Notes under the pieces: model-generated | What the model saw: only the letters and a program-made list of their open reading frames with translations | The model's database searches: none | Told to the model about the DNA's origin: nothing | From: Micromonospora sp. WMMD1120 | Lineage (GTDB): Bacteria > Actinomycetota > Actinomycetes > Mycobacteriales > Micromonosporaceae | Assembly (NCBI RefSeq): GCF_029626235.1 | Contig: NZ_JARUBO010000005.1 | Location: 1,954,501-2,018,500 of the forward strand | Direction: 5' to 3' | Length of the DNA: 64,000 bases | Part shown: positions 9,071-17,544 of the stretch, one piece after another | Layout: every line of letters begins with the position of its first letter | How positions within the stretch are numbered: the first letter of the stretch is position 1 | Position numbers and translations under genes: made by a program

Positions 9071-9496
9071 TCACACAGTGGGCGACTGCTCGCTGATCTC
9101 ACTGAGCGCGCTGGTGGGGTCGAGCTGCATGGCCAGGTCACCGAGCGAGACGATGCCGACCAGCTTGCGGTCGCTGTCACAGACCAGCACCCGCCGGATG
9201 CCCCGGTCCCGCATCAGCGCCGCCGCCTCACCGGCGGTGCAGTGCTGCTCGATCATGACGACCTCCCGGGTGACGATCGACCCGATGGTGGTGGCCGCGG
9301 GGGAGCTGTTCTCCGCCACGGCCCGCACCACGATGTCCCGGTCGGTCAGCATGCCGGCGAGGCTCGAGCCGTCGGTGACCACCACGTCGCCGATGTCCGC
9401 CTCCTTCATCACCCTGGCCGCCTCGTCCAGGGTGGTCTCCGCCGGCAGGTACACCACCTGCTTGGTCATCACGTCACTGACCCGGTAACCGGTCAT
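9071..9496 (-). CDS. CBS-domain pair protein
   Basis: This 141-residue protein consists almost entirely of two CBS motifs (about 5-60 and 70-128). Repeats of the type GMLTDRDIVVRAV and GIVSLGDLAM mark the end of each motif. CBS pairs bind adenosyl nucleotides and act as cellular energy or stress sensors, as in the mycobacterial Hrp1-like proteins. The start ATG at 9496 follows GGGAGG six to seven bases upstream; a longer in-frame start at 9565 lacks this. It lies downstream of proS on the same strand. Confidence 0.88.
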   Translation of the reverse strand: MTGYRVSDVMTKQVVYLPAETTLDEAARVMKEADIGDVVVTDGSSLAGMLTDRDIVVRAVAENSSPAATTIGSIVTREVVMIEQHCTAGEAAALMRDRGIRRVLVCDSDRKLVGIVSLGDLAMQLDPTSALSEISEQSPTV

Positions 9497-9548
9497 CAGA
9501 GCCTCCCGTTCCACCCGATCGGACTGGACTACCCCCGTGACCCGACGG

Positions 9549-11318
9549 CTACACCAGGTTGGCACGTTCCTGGCGCACGTCGTGGACGAGTCGTTCCACC
9601 AGACCGTCCAACGCCAGTTCGCCGCGCGCGTCGCCGGCCCGCTCGCGCAGCTCGACGTACCCGTCGGTGAGCCGGCGACCGACCACGACGGCCCGGGGGA
9701 TGCCGATCAGCTCGGCGTCGGTGAACTTGACCCCGGCCGAGACGTGCGCGCGGTCGTCGACGAGCACCCGCAGGCCGGCGGCGGCGAGGCGTCCGCCGAG
9801 CTCCAGCGCCGCGTCGAGCTGCGGGCCCTTGCCCGCCACCACGAGGTGTACGTCACACGGCGCGACCGCCGCCGGCCAGATGAGTCCCCGGTCGTCGTGG
9901 TGCTGCTCGGCGATGGCGGCGACCGCCCGGGAGATCCCGATGCCGTAGCAGCCCATCGTGGGCCGCACCGGCTTGCCGGCCGGGCCGAGCACGTCGACGG
10001 TGAACGCGTCCGTGTAGCGGCGACCGAGCTGGAAGATGTGCCCGATCTCGATGCCGCGCCGGATGGTCAGCTCGCCGTCGCCACACTCGGGGCAGGGGTC
10101 ACCGGCGCGCACCTCGGCCGCCTCGATCGTGCCGTCGGGCGTGAAGTCCCGCCCGCAGACCACGTCGGTGGCGTGCCGGCCCGGCTCGTTCGCACCGGTC
10201 AGCCACGCGGAACCGGTCACCACCCGGGGATCGACCAGGTAGCGGATGCCCAGCTTGTCGAGCAGCTGGGGCCCGATGTAGCCGCGTACCAGCTCCGGAT
10301 GCTCGGCCCAGTCCTCGAAGACGGCCACCTGCGCGGGCTCCAGCGCGGCACCGACCCGCTTGAGGTCGACCTCGCGGTCGCCGGGCAGCCCGATGACCAC
10401 GGGCTCGGCCCCCTCGGCACCCGGTTGGCGGACCGCCAGCACGACGTTCTTCAACGTGTCGGCGGCCGTCCACGTGCTCCGGCCACCCAGTCGGCGGGTG
10501 TTGGCCAGCTCGACCTGGCTGGCGATCGTCGGGGTCTCGGGGGTGTCGTGCGCCTCGGCGGGGCGCTGCGCGTCCGGGTCGCCGGCAGCGGGCGCCCGGG
10601 TGACCACGGCCTCGGTGTTCGCCGCGTAGTCGCAGGCCGTGCAGCCGACGAACGTGTCCTCACCGACGGGTGTCGCGGCCAGGAACTCCTCCGACGCGGA
10701 GCCGCCCATCGCGCCGGACATCGCCCGCACCACCGTGTGGTCCAGACCCAACCGGTCGAAGATCCGCCGGTACGCCGCCCGGTGCCGGGCGTACGCGTCC
10801 CCCAACCCCGCCTCGTCCAGGTCGAAGGAGTACGCGTCCTTCATCAGGAACTCCCGGCCCCGCAGCAGGCCGGCACGGGGCCGGGCCTCGTCGCGGAACT
10901 TCGTCTGCACCTGGAACAGCGTCACCGGAAAGTCCCGGTACGAGGTGAACACGTCCTTGACCAGTAGCGCCGCCATCTCCTCGTGGGTCGGCGCCAACAG
11001 GTGCTCGGCGCCGCGCCGGTCGGCGAGGGTGAAGATGTCGTCGCCGTACTCCGTCCACCGGCCGCTGGTGCGGTAGGGCTCGGCCGGCAGCAGCGCCGGG
11101 AAGTGCACCTCCTGGTCGCCGATCGCGGTCAGCTCGCCACGCACCACCTCGGTGATCCGGTCCAGCACCAGCTTGCCCAGCGGCAGCCACGTGTAGCCAC
11201 CCGGTGCGGCGCGACGGATGTAACCGGCGCGCAGCAGCAGCCGATGGCTCGGCACCTCCGCGTCGGCCGGGTCCTCGCGAAGGGTCCGCAGCAACAGTGT
11301 CGACATGCGTAGCAGCAT
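9549..11318 (-). CDS. proS: Prolyl-tRNA synthetase (bacterial type)
   Basis: This 589-residue class II synthetase charges tRNA-Pro. The N-terminus [10 protein letters not shown] and motif 2 region [21 protein letters not shown] match actinobacterial ProS. A YbaK-like editing domain is inserted at about 220-400, where [17 protein letters not shown] begins and [10 protein letters not shown] lies. The C-terminal class-II core ([17 protein letters not shown]) and anticodon-binding domain follow. Length fits the bacterial type with editing insertion. Start ATG 11318 was chosen over an upstream GTG-initiated extension because family members begin here. Confidence 0.97.
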   Translation of the reverse strand: MLLRMSTLLLRTLREDPADAEVPSHRLLLRAGYIRRAAPGGYTWLPLGKLVLDRITEVVRGELTAIGDQEVHFPALLPAEPYRTSGRWTEYGDDIFTLADRRGAEHLLAPTHEEMAALLVKDVFTSYRDFPVTLFQVQTKFRDEARPRAGLLRGREFLMKDAYSFDLDEAGLGDAYARHRAAYRRIFDRLGLDHTVVRAMSGAMGGSASEEFLAATPVGEDTFVGCTACDYAANTEAVVTRAPAAGDPDAQRPAEAHDTPETPTIASQVELANTRRLGGRSTWTAADTLKNVVLAVRQPGAEGAEPVVIGLPGDREVDLKRVGAALEPAQVAVFEDWAEHPELVRGYIGPQLLDKLGIRYLVDPRVVTGSAWLTGANEPGRHATDVVCGRDFTPDGTIEAAEVRAGDPCPECGDGELTIRRGIEIGHIFQLGRRYTDAFTVDVLGPAGKPVRPTMGCYGIGISRAVAAIAEQHHDDRGLIWPAAVAPCDVHLVVAGKGPQLDAALELGGRLAAAGLRVLVDDRAHVSAGVKFTDAELIGIPRAVVVGRRLTDGYVELRERAGDARGELALDGLVERLVHDVRQERANLV

Positions 11319-11476
11319 GAAGCGAACAGTAGGGCCAGCCAGGCGCTGGAAGCGAGGCAATTCGTCCGGTACGACGGGTCTCCGCGTGGCACGCCCCACA
11401 CGTTTCGGGCGGTGACCCGGCCAGCCCTCGGTGACAGACTGGTCGCCGCAGGCAACGATGGCGTGAGGGGGCGCGG

Positions 11477-12244
11477 GTGCGCTGGGGCAGTTTCGTCGCG
11501 GTCGGAGACAGCTTCACCGAGGGCATGGACGACGCGTACCCGGACGGCACCTTCCGGGGCTGGGCCGACCTGGTGGCGACCAGGCTCGCCGCCGAGGCCG
11601 GTCCCGACTTCCGGTACGCGAACCTGGCGATCCGGGGTCGGCTCTTCCCAAACGTGGTCGCCGAGCAGGTGCCGGCGGCGGTGGCGATGAAGCCCGACCT
11701 GATCAGCTTCGCGGCCGGCGGCAACGACGTGCTGCGCCGCACCTTCGACCCGCACACGCTGGTCGCCCGCTTCGACGAGGTGGTCCGGCAACTGCGCTCG
11801 GGCGGCGCTGACGTGCTCCTCTTCCGGTTCGCGGACGTGATGGCCCGACTGCCCGGCCAACGCCTCGTCGCCCCCCGGGTGCAGCTGCTCAACCAGGCGG
11901 TCGGTGAGACCGCCGAGCGGCACGGCGCGATCATGGTCGACCTGTACGCCGACGACACCTTCCTCAACCCGATGCTCTGGAGCACCGACCGGTTGCACCT
12001 CTCCCCGGCCGGGCACCGGCGGGTCGCCGGCCAGGTGTTGAACGCCCTGGGGGTTGGTTGCGACGAGGAGTGGCTGATGGTCCCGCCGCACCCGGCACCC
12101 TCGCCGTGGCTGGCCGCCCGCGCCGCCGACCTGCGCTGGGCCGGTCAGCACCTCGCCCCGTGGGTGAAGCGGCGGTTGACCGGTCGGTCGTCCGGCGACA
12201 CGGTGACCGCGAAGCGCCCGCACCTCGGCCCGCTCGTCGACTGA
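11477..12244 (+). CDS. SGNH/GDSL-family hydrolase
   Basis: This 255-residue esterase or lipase-like protein has block [13 protein letters not shown] (nucleophile Ser12), block [13 protein letters not shown] and block [13 protein letters not shown], which together supply the Ser, Gly/Asn and Asp-His elements of the SGNH active site. There is no signal peptide, so it is probably cytoplasmic. It starts with GTG. The substrate is unknown; actinobacterial relatives are mostly uncharacterised. It is separated by two bases from the amidohydrolase-remnant gene that follows and is likely co-transcribed with it. Confidence 0.9.
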   Translation: MRWGSFVAVGDSFTEGMDDAYPDGTFRGWADLVATRLAAEAGPDFRYANLAIRGRLFPNVVAEQVPAAVAMKPDLISFAAGGNDVLRRTFDPHTLVARFDEVVRQLRSGGADVLLFRFADVMARLPGQRLVAPRVQLLNQAVGETAERHGAIMVDLYADDTFLNPMLWSTDRLHLSPAGHRRVAGQVLNALGVGCDEEWLMVPPHPAPSPWLAARAADLRWAGQHLAPWVKRRLTGRSSGDTVTAKRPHLGPLVD

Positions 12245-12246
12245 GC

Positions 12247-12693
12247 GTGCTCACCCTGCACAGCGCGGCCCTGCTGTGCCGCGTCCGGGACGGCGAACCG
12301 GTGCCGGAGCACGCCGTGCTGGTCGACGGCGACCGGGTCGCGGCCGTCGGCCCGCTGGCCGAGCTGAGTGCGGCGTACACCGGTGCCCGGGTTCGCGGTT
12401 GGCCCGGGACGCTGGGGCCGGGTCTGCTGCACGACGGTCCGCTGCCGCCCGCACCGACGCCGCGCGAACGGGTGCACGCGCTGCTGCATACCGGGGTGAC
12501 GGCGGTCCTGGCGGAACACTTGGCCGACCCGGCGCTGCGGGCCGCCGCCGAGCGGAGCGACCTGCTGGTGCTGCCCACCGCCGTGGTGCCGACGCTGCGT
12601 CCGGACGGTCGGGCCGACCTCGCGGTGCACGGCGACGACGGCACCTGTCTGGTGACGGTGATAGCCGGTCGGATCGTCCACCGCCGCGCCTGA
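12247..12693 (+). CDS. Amidohydrolase-like composite-domain protein lacking the TIM barrel
   Basis: This 148-residue protein resembles the two ends of an imidazolonepropionase-like amidohydrolase joined together. The N-terminal beta-sandwich strand [17 protein letters not shown] and [12 protein letters not shown] correspond to the region before the barrel, and [10 protein letters not shown] plus [10 protein letters not shown] correspond to the C-terminal sandwich strands. The metal-binding HxH and barrel residues are missing, so hydrolase activity is unlikely. It starts with GTG three bases after the SGNH hydrolase stop. It could be a degenerate enzyme kept for a binding role; function is unknown. 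Confidence 0.6.
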   Translation: MLTLHSAALLCRVRDGEPVPEHAVLVDGDRVAAVGPLAELSAAYTGARVRGWPGTLGPGLLHDGPLPPAPTPRERVHALLHTGVTAVLAEHLADPALRAAAERSDLLVLPTAVVPTLRPDGRADLAVHGDDGTCLVTVIAGRIVHRRA

Positions 12694-12750
12694 GCAGGCC
12701 CCCGACAGCTCCATTGTGGAGTGCCTTCTTCGTCGGCAACCAACCGCCGA

Positions 12751-12843
12751 GCAGCTGGGGCGTGTGTCAAAGCCCCTGGCCGGACCGCCGCCCGGACTCC
12801 GCCTCGGCTCGACCGAGGACCCTGACACACGCCCCAGGGCTGC
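12751..12843. repeat. Nested inverted repeat upstream of sseA
   Basis: Arms CTGGGGCGTGTGTCA (within 12751-12769) and TGACACACGCCCCAG (within 12823-12843) are exactly complementary over 15 bp and extend past a two-base bulge by GCAG/CTGC. Inside is a second hairpin CCTCGG-CTCGA-CCGAGG (12802-12818). The element fills most of the 220-bp gap between the amidohydrolase remnant and sseA. It could be a terminator, a folded leader of sseA or a small palindromic repeat; it has no T-run. Confidence 0.55.
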
Positions 12844-12913
12844 TGCCCGGCCGGGCGATCGTGACCCGGCGTTACAGCGGTCGTGGACGGCGATCCGGCG
12901 TACCTTTGGGCTC

Positions 12914-13816
12914 ATGTCTGTGCCGAACGATAGTGATCCCCGCCTCCAGTCGTACGCGGACCCGCAGCGGCTCGTCACCACCGAGTGGCTGGCCGAGCAC
13001 CTGGGCGACGAGGGTCTCGTCGTCGTCGAGTCCGACGAGGACGTGCTGCTCTACGAATCCGGGCACATTCCCGGCGCCGTCAAGGTCGACTGGCACCTGG
13101 AGCTGAACGACCAGGTGACCCGGGACTACCTGGACGCCAAGAGCTTCGCCGAGCTGTGTGCCGCCAAGGGCATCGGCCGGGACGACACAGTCGTCTTCTA
13201 CGGCGACAACTTCAACTGGTGGGCGGCGTACGCCCTCTGGGTGTTCTCGCTCTTCGGCCACGCCGACGTGCGGCTGCTCGACGGCGGTCGGCAGAAGTGG
13301 GTCGCCGAGGGGCGCGAGCTGACCCGGGACAAGCCGGCCCGCCCGCGCGCCGACTACCCGGTGCCGGTGCGCGACGACGCGCCGCTGCGGGCGTACCGCG
13401 AGCAGGTCATGGCGCACGTCGCCGCCGGCCGGCCGCTCGTCGACGTCCGGTCGCCGGGTGAGTACACCGGCGAGATGCTGCACATGCCGGACTACCCGCA
13501 GGAGGGCGCGCTGCGCGGCGGGCACATCCCGGGGGCGCTGAGCAAGCCGTGGAAGTCCGCCGCCAACGAGGACGGCACGTTCAAGTCCGCCGACGAGCTG
13601 AAGGCGATCTACGCCGACCAGCTCGGGCTCAGCCCCGACGACGACGTGATCGCCTACTGCCGGATCGGTGAGCGCTCCAGCCACACCTGGTTCGTGCTGC
13701 GGCACCTGCTGGGTTACCCGCAGGTGCGCAACTACGACGGCTCGTGGACCGAGTGGGGCAACCTGGTCCGGGCGCCAGTGGTCAAGGGCGACCAGCCCGG
13801 CGGCCTCGCCGCCTGA
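12914..13816 (+). CDS. sseA: Thiosulfate sulfurtransferase (two-domain rhodanese), SseA-like
   Basis: This 300-residue tandem rhodanese transfers sulfane sulfur via a persulfide on Cys249 in the active-site loop CRIGERSS, which is the mycobacterial SseA-type loop. The N-terminal rhodanese domain (about 20-140) has an inactive loop FYGDNFNWW without cysteine, as expected of the structural half. The ATG at 12914 begins [10 protein letters not shown]. It may work with the SufE protein encoded at 8607. A 20-bp direct repeat spans the stop codon, and a strong hairpin terminates the transcript. Confidence 0.92.
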   Translation: MSVPNDSDPRLQSYADPQRLVTTEWLAEHLGDEGLVVVESDEDVLLYESGHIPGAVKVDWHLELNDQVTRDYLDAKSFAELCAAKGIGRDDTVVFYGDNFNWWAAYALWVFSLFGHADVRLLDGGRQKWVAEGRELTRDKPARPRADYPVPVRDDAPLRAYREQVMAHVAAGRPLVDVRSPGEYTGEMLHMPDYPQEGALRGGHIPGALSKPWKSAANEDGTFKSADELKAIYADQLGLSPDDDVIAYCRIGERSSHTWFVLRHLLGYPQVRNYDGSWTEWGNLVRAPVVKGDQPGGLAA

Positions 13817-13841
13817 ACCGGCCCGGCGGCCTCGCCGCCTG
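13796..13841 (+). repeat. 20-bp direct repeat across the sseA stop codon
   Basis: CCCGGCGGCCTCGCCGCCTG occurs at 13796-13815 and again at 13822-13841, a period of 26 bp. The first copy encodes the last residues of SseA and its stop codon; the second lies just after it. It is probably a recent short tandem duplication. Confidence 0.85.
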
Positions 13842-13849
13842 CGACGGGA

Positions 13850-13884
13850 CCGTCCCCGCGCGACAGTACGTCGCGCGGGGACGG
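13850..13884. terminator. Bidirectional terminator between sseA and the convergent gene
   Basis: A perfect 15-bp stem (CCGTCCCCGCGCGAC with its complement) encloses the five-base loop AGTAC. It sits between two convergent stop codons and can serve both strands. There is no long T-run, as is usual in high-GC actinomycetes. Confidence 0.85.
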
Positions 13885-13888
13885 GTGT

Positions 13889-15082
13889 TCAGCCGGCGAG
13901 CGCGATCACCCCGCGCAGGTCGCGGAGGATGCCGGTGATCTCGCCGGTATCCGGGTTCCACCGCGCCAGGGCGGCCGGTTCCAGCCGGAGCAGCACCGCG
14001 CCCCAGCCGTCCCAACCCAGCACCGGACAGCAGCCCTTGGCGCGCTCCCGGCCCAGGTTGAGCAGGTGGGTCACGGCGCCCGTGCGCGCGTCCAGCACCG
14101 CCACCCCCTCGGCGCCGTCGATCTGGCCGCTGGTGATCCAGGCCGCCTGGGCCAGGCGTTGGCCGTGCAGCCAGCCCCGGCCGTAGAACTCGTTCACCTG
14201 GTAGGGCAGGGGCAGCGCCGAGCCGCTGACCCGCTGCTCGGAACGGATCGTGCCACCGCCGGCGTCCCGGCTGCGCAGCTTCGGGCCACCCCACTCGCCG
14301 ACCGACTCGACGAGCCCCGCCGCACTGCCGGCGGACGGGTCCGGGGCGACCACGTCCCAGGCCGACACGTCGATCGGGCTGGCGGCCCCGCTGATCCGGT
14401 CTACCGCGTACGTCCGGCTGTCGCCGCCGACGAGCACCCGGTCGCCCGCCCAGACCGCCAACTCCAGGTAGCCGTCGAGGGGGGTCCGGCGTACGGCGGC
14501 GGTGGTGAGGTCGACCATGATCAGCTCACCGGTCTGCGGGAAAGCCGCCGACCTGCCGTCCGGTGACAGCACCCCCGGCTTCAGGGCCGCCGCCTCGTTG
14601 CCGCCCGCGTCCCGGGTGGGCGCGAGCGTCACCACGTCCAGACCGCGTACCACCCCGTCGTCGCCGAGCACCCGCACCGGGCCGTCCGCGCGCCCCTCCT
14701 CGTCCAACGGCTGGAACAGCGCCAGGGCCCGCTGGACCGGTCGTTCGGAGAGCGGCACGGTCACCGGATCGCCGAGCCGGGCCAGCGGATCGGGCCGGAA
14801 GGTCAGCTCGGCGGGCGGCCGCTGCACCGGCCCGGTGGCCCTGGGGCCGGCGCTCGGCGTCACCGTCGAGGCGATCGGGGGCACCAGCACGGGCTGGTCG
14901 GGCGGTCGCAGGGCGGCCACCGTGCCACCGCCGGCCAGTGCCACGGCCAGGGCGACCGCTCCGGCCGCCCGCCGGTTGCGCCGGGTACGGCCGGCCCGCT
15001 CCCACCCGGCGGTGGCCGGCTGGCTGGGCAGCACGTCCTCGACGCTGCTCGTCAACAGGTGGCGTAGCTCCTGCTCGTTCAC
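13889..15082 (-). CDS. Membrane-anchored partner of SigE-family sigma factor (beta-propeller-like sensor domain)
   Basis: This 397-residue protein has a short cytoplasmic N-terminus (MNEQELRHLLTSSVEDVLPS), one transmembrane helix at about 40-58 and a long extracellular domain. The latter has repeated strands such as GVLSPDGRSAAFPQTGELIMVD and WAGDRVLVGGDSRTYAV, which suggest a WD40/PD40-like propeller. Its start overlaps the sigma-factor stop (ATGA, 15079-15082), so it is made together with the sigma factor. This gene order is that of a sigma/anti-sigma pair, although no zinc-binding anti-sigma motif is seen. The anti-sigma role is inference. Confidence 0.72.
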   Translation of the reverse strand: MNEQELRHLLTSSVEDVLPSQPATAGWERAGRTRRNRRAAGAVALAVALAGGGTVAALRPPDQPVLVPPIASTVTPSAGPRATGPVQRPPAELTFRPDPLARLGDPVTVPLSERPVQRALALFQPLDEEGRADGPVRVLGDDGVVRGLDVVTLAPTRDAGGNEAAALKPGVLSPDGRSAAFPQTGELIMVDLTTAAVRRTPLDGYLELAVWAGDRVLVGGDSRTYAVDRISGAASPIDVSAWDVVAPDPSAGSAAGLVESVGEWGGPKLRSRDAGGGTIRSEQRVSGSALPLPYQVNEFYGRGWLHGQRLAQAAWITSGQIDGAEGVAVLDARTGAVTHLLNLGRERAKGCCPVLGWDGWGAVLLRLEPAALARWNPDTGEITGILRDLRGVIALAG

Positions 15083-15627
15083 GGGTTCACCTCCAGGCCG
15101 TTGTTCACGTCGGCCGGACCCTGACCCGGCCGGGTGTCCCGAGCGAGCTCCGGCGCGACCTCACGGAGCCGGCGCAGCGCCGCGTGACACTGGCTCTTCA
15201 CGGTGCCGACGGTCACCCCGAGCGCCTCGGCGGTGGCGGTCTCGGTCAGGTCCTCGTAGTAGCGCAGGACCAGCACGGCCCGCTGCCGGGGAGGCAGCAG
15301 CCCCAGAGCGTGGTGCATGGTCAGCCGCAAAGCGCCGTCCCGGTCGTGGGCCACCTGCTCCGGCGGCGCGGCGCTGAGCCACTCCCGCCGCCGTCGCCGC
15401 CACCACGACACGGCGTCCCGGTAGAGGATGGACCGCACGTACGCGGCCGGATCACCGCCACGGACCGAGGACCAGCGCAGTGCCAACTTGAGCAGCGCGT
15501 CCTGGAGAAGGTCCTCGGCCTGGTGCCGGTTGCCGCAGATCAGGTAGGCCGCGCGGAGCAGCCGGTGCTGGTGGCTCTCCACGAAGGCGAGGTAGCCGTC
15601 CCGGCCGTCGTTCCCCGTCGCTGCCAT
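15079..15627 (-). CDS. SigE-family ECF RNA polymerase sigma factor
   Basis: This 182-residue ECF sigma factor has region 2 (EDLLQDALLKLALRW and AYVRSILYRDAVSWWRRRRR) and region 4 (LPPRQRAVLVLRYYEDLTE, then the recognition helix VTVGTVKSQCHAALRRLRE). These are the hallmarks of the actinobacterial SigE family (ECF41/42-adjacent groups without an extra domain). The ATG is preceded by GGAAGGGGGGCGG. It is translationally coupled to a membrane protein that may sequester it. Target promoters are unknown. Confidence 0.92.
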   Translation of the reverse strand: MAATGNDGRDGYLAFVESHQHRLLRAAYLICGNRHQAEDLLQDALLKLALRWSSVRGGDPAAYVRSILYRDAVSWWRRRRREWLSAAPPEQVAHDRDGALRLTMHHALGLLPPRQRAVLVLRYYEDLTETATAEALGVTVGTVKSQCHAALRRLREVAPELARDTRPGQGPADVNNGLEVNP

Positions 15628-15695
15628 CCGCCCCCCTTCCGGCCGTCGCGGTGCGCGTCACCTGGCAGACGCACGGGAGGCGGCAAAAGGTTGGG

Positions 15696-16277
15696 TCAAT
15701 TCGACGGCGTTCCGGTCAGGTAGCGCTGAAGCGTCGGTGCGATCCAGCGGACCAGCTCCTCGGGCGTCGTGTCCACCATGGGTGGTAGGCGGACGATGTA
15801 CCTGGTGAAGGCGAGGCCGAGGATCTGACTTGCCACCAGGCCGGCTCGTCGGGCGGTCGTCTCCGCGTCGGTGCCGAACACGGCGACGGCGGCGGTGAGC
15901 TGGTCGGCGAAGATGCCGCGCATGCGTTCGGCGGCGCCGGGGTTGGTGCTGGCGGCCCGCAGCAGCGCCACCAGCGTCTCGTCGCCCTCCCAGCGGGCGA
16001 GGAAGTGCCGGACCAGCACCGCACCGAGGTCGTGTGGCGGGACCGCGCTCAGGTCGGGCAGCCGCAGGTCGAACTCGGCCGCCGCCGCGAAGAGCCCTTC
16101 CTTGCTGCCGTAGTAGCGCATGACCATCGACGGGTCGATCTGGGCGTCGGCGGCGATGGCCCGGATGGTGGCGCGCTCGTAACCGTCCGCGGCGAACCTT
16201 TCCCGGGCCGCGCGCAGGATCGCCGCCCGGGTGGCGTCCGAGCGACGGGACTGGGTCGGCGACGCCGGTGAGGTCAT
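15696..16277 (-). CDS. TetR-family repressor of the adjacent monooxygenase
   Basis: This 193-residue TetR protein has an N-terminal HTH (TRAAILRAARERFAADGYERATIRAIAADAQIDPSMVMRYYGSKEGLF region, residues about 15-62) and a TetR-type ligand-binding C-terminal part ending RWIAPTLQRYLTG. Start ATG at 16277 was chosen; a longer in-frame frame at 16313 would run into the operator. It is divergent from the FAD monooxygenase gene. The gap contains TGCCAAC-type palindromes, the outermost overlapping its own start, so it probably represses both genes. Confidence 0.88.
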   Translation of the reverse strand: MTSPASPTQSRRSDATRAAILRAARERFAADGYERATIRAIAADAQIDPSMVMRYYGSKEGLFAAAAEFDLRLPDLSAVPPHDLGAVLVRHFLARWEGDETLVALLRAASTNPGAAERMRGIFADQLTAAVAVFGTDAETTARRAGLVASQILGLAFTRYIVRLPPMVDTTPEELVRWIAPTLQRYLTGTPSN

Positions 16278-16364
16278 GCCAACAACCGTAGGCCAACGCC
16301 TGTTGACACGCAATCGGGGAGCGTCCTAGCGTTGCCAACAACCGTTTGCCAACAATCGTTGGCA
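16277..16364. promoter_or_regulatory. TetR operators between repressor and monooxygenase genes
   Basis: A palindrome TGCCAAC-AATC-GTTGGCA (16347-16364) has perfect 7-bp arms. Imperfect copies of the same box, TGCCAACAACCGT, begin at 16277 and 16333. The copies flank a 106-bp divergent gap, with one touching the TetR start codon and one just upstream of the monooxygenase ribosome-binding site. This is the classic layout for autoregulated TetR control. Confidence 0.75.
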
Positions 16365-16383
16365 TCGACTGGCGGAGGTTGTC

Positions 16384-17544
16384 ATGCTGCCCACGAGCAC
16401 CGACGTCCTGGTGGTGGGGGCCGGCCCCACCGGTCTGGCCACCGCGCTGACGCTCGCCCGGCGCGGAGTCGACGTGACGGTGGTGGACCGGTTGGCCGGG
16501 CCGCCGACGACCTCCCGCGCCGCCGTCGTGCACGCGTACACCCTGGAGGTGCTGGACCGGATCGACGCCGCCGCGCCGCTGATCGCGCAGGCGGTGCGGA
16601 CGCCGCGTTTCACGGTGCGGGACAGGGACCGGGTGCTGCTGTCGGTGCCGTTCCACGAACTGCCCTCCCGCTTCCCGTACGCGCTGCTGGTCTCCCAGGC
16701 GGTCACCGAGACGGTGCTGACCGGGAAGCTGGCAGACCTCGGTGTCCAGGTGCGACGCCCGTGCCGGTTGACCGGGCTGGACACCGCCGGCGACCACGTG
16801 GTGGCGCGGGTGGACGGGTTGGCGCTGCGCGCCCGCTTCGTGGTCGGCGCGGACGGCCTGCACAGCACCGTCCGCCAGGCGGCCGGCATCGGCTTCACCG
16901 GCCCGGACGACGACGAGGAGTCGTTCGTCCTCGCCGACGTGCGGGTGCGCAGCGACCTGCCCCGCAACGAGGCGGCGCTCTTCCTCGCCCGCCCGGGACC
17001 GCTGGTGTGGGCGCCGCTCCCCGGCGGGGTGGTGCGGCTGGTCGCCGCCGTGGCGACCGCGCCCGCCGACCCGGACCGGGCCTACCTCCAGGCGCTGCTC
17101 GACGAGCGCGGCCCGGCACGACGACCGGATCGGGTCACCGAGGTGCTGTGGGGTTCGCGGTTCCGGGTGCACCACCGGATCGCCGATACCTTCCGCGCCG
17201 GGCGGGTGCTGCTGGCCGGTGACGCCGCGCACGTGCACAGCCCGGCCGGCGGACAGGGCATGAACCTCGGCATCTGCGACGCGGTGGCGGTGGGCACGGC
17301 CCTGGCGGACGTGCTCGACGGCGGCCCGGACACGCTGCTCGACGACTATGCCGCGCGGCAGCGGCCGATGGCCGAGGACGTGTTGAGCTTCGCCGCCGGG
17401 CTGACCCGGCTGGCCGCCACGCCGCCGGTCCGGCGGCCCGCGCGGGACGCCCTGCTCCGGCTCTTCGGTGCCGTGCCGCCGGTCCGGCGGAGGATCGCGC
17501 TACGCCTGTCCGGGCTGTCCCACCGGGAACGAAGGCCCGGCTAG
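16384..17544 (+). CDS. FAD-dependent monooxygenase (PHBH family)
   Basis: This 386-residue flavoprotein hydroxylase has the N-terminal dinucleotide motif VVGAGPTGLATALTLARRG, the FAD/NAD(P)H motif FVVGADGLHSTVR and the second FAD motif VLLAGDAAHVHSPAGGQG. Length fits the group A hydroxylases that act on phenols or polyketides. The substrate is unknown; control by the divergent TetR suggests it is induced by a small aromatic or drug-like ligand (inference). The start ATG has GGAGG upstream. Its stop shares the four-base CTAG with the convergent MFS gene. Confidence 0.9.
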   Translation: MLPTSTDVLVVGAGPTGLATALTLARRGVDVTVVDRLAGPPTTSRAAVVHAYTLEVLDRIDAAAPLIAQAVRTPRFTVRDRDRVLLSVPFHELPSRFPYALLVSQAVTETVLTGKLADLGVQVRRPCRLTGLDTAGDHVVARVDGLALRARFVVGADGLHSTVRQAAGIGFTGPDDDEESFVLADVRVRSDLPRNEAALFLARPGPLVWAPLPGGVVRLVAAVATAPADPDRAYLQALLDERGPARRPDRVTEVLWGSRFRVHHRIADTFRAGRVLLAGDAAHVHSPAGGQGMNLGICDAVAVGTALADVLDGGPDTLLDDYAARQRPMAEDVLSFAAGLTRLAATPPVRRPARDALLRLFGAVPPVRRRIALRLSGLSHRERRPG

